Source: Boothiomyces macroporosus (Eukaryota > Chytridiomycota > Chytridiomycetes > Rhizophydiales > Terramycetaceae). Taken from it: 64,000 nucleotides of DNA. The translations under genes were made by a program, and so were the position numbers. The stretch lies in assembly GCA_027604185.1 (NCBI GenBank), contig JADGKB010000035.1:54847-118846 (forward strand). The letters are read 5' to 3'. Every line of letters begins with the position of its first letter. The first letter of the stretch is position 1. The notes beneath the pieces were generated by a model. That model was not told where the DNA came from. It made no database searches and saw only the letters and a list, made by a program, of their open reading frames with translations. This document shows positions 63,998 to 64,000 of this stretch, one piece after another.

Positions 63998-64000
63998 ATT

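Noticed and set aside
1..64000. Transposons or integrated viral genes
   Set aside because: No reverse transcriptase, transposase, integrase, capsid or terminal repeat structure was seen.

Overview
The window is a gene-dense stretch of a nuclear genome from a fungus or a close fungal relative (Holomycota). Evidence for this is a full set of fungal-type proteins: Sla1 with its SHD1/SHD2 domains, Ede1, Abp1, a yeast-type delta-9 desaturase with a C-terminal cytochrome b5, Nab3, Srb8/Med12, Rpn5 and a GPI-tailed aspartyl protease. About 50 protein genes sit in 64 kb on both strands. I see no tRNA, rRNA, transposon or CRISPR array. Genome compactness and a small RIIa-domain protein of the flagellar type suggest an early-diverging, possibly zoosporic or host-associated lineage. 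That placement is inference.

The outstanding property is the introns. I placed 89 introns by hand and all are 19-22 nt long (about 23 of 19 nt, 48 of 20, 13 of 21 and 5 of 22). They start GTA (less often GTT), end AG, and carry a TAAY-like branch site a few bases before the AG. Removing them restores family motifs, and for every multi-exon gene except one the summed exon length is then a multiple of three. Two genes contain microexons between such introns: 5 nt inside the Walker A motif of Msp1 and 10 nt in the desaturase. In at least eleven genes the TAA stop lies inside an AATAAA hexamer. Neighbouring genes can be 5 bp apart.

Layout. 1-8.6 kb: end of an RBR ligase, Ede1, a tandem-repeat intergenic patch, a Pab2-like RNA-binding protein, a complex I subunit, a ZUP1-like peptidase, Ndc1 and the desaturase. 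8.6-24.9 kb: Nop15/NIFK with a very long Lys-rich tail, a thioesterase, HSF, a mitochondrial RRM protein, an SDR, Tom40, an unrecognised duplicated-domain protein, Cox15, Cab4, Nab3, a small secreted protein, an HMG-box protein and a RidA protein. 25-40 kb: Med12, two hypotheticals, a SUT/SLC45 transporter, Gpi14, a coiled-coil protein, an M13 peptidase, a RIIa protein, a sorting nexin, a TALE homeodomain protein and FHIP. 40-47.9 kb: two tandem secreted DUF3455 paralogues, a Crinkler-like NTPase-nuclease, Nup54 and Prp4. 48-64 kb: Sla1, Msp1, EAF, ZFAND2, small ORFs, SmD3, Abp1, an amidohydrolase, Rpn5 and the aspartyl protease.

Functional threads: endocytic actin patch (Ede1, Sla1, Abp1), endosome traffic (sorting nexin, FHIP), nuclear pore (Ndc1, Nup54), splicing (SmD3, Prp4), Pol II transcription (Med12, EAF, HSF, TALE, Nab3) and mitochondria (Tom40, Cox15, complex I, Msp1). 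No operon-like functional clustering is evident. The best accessory candidate is the Crinkler-like gene at 42282-43820. The best molecular curiosity is the ultra-short intron and microexon system.
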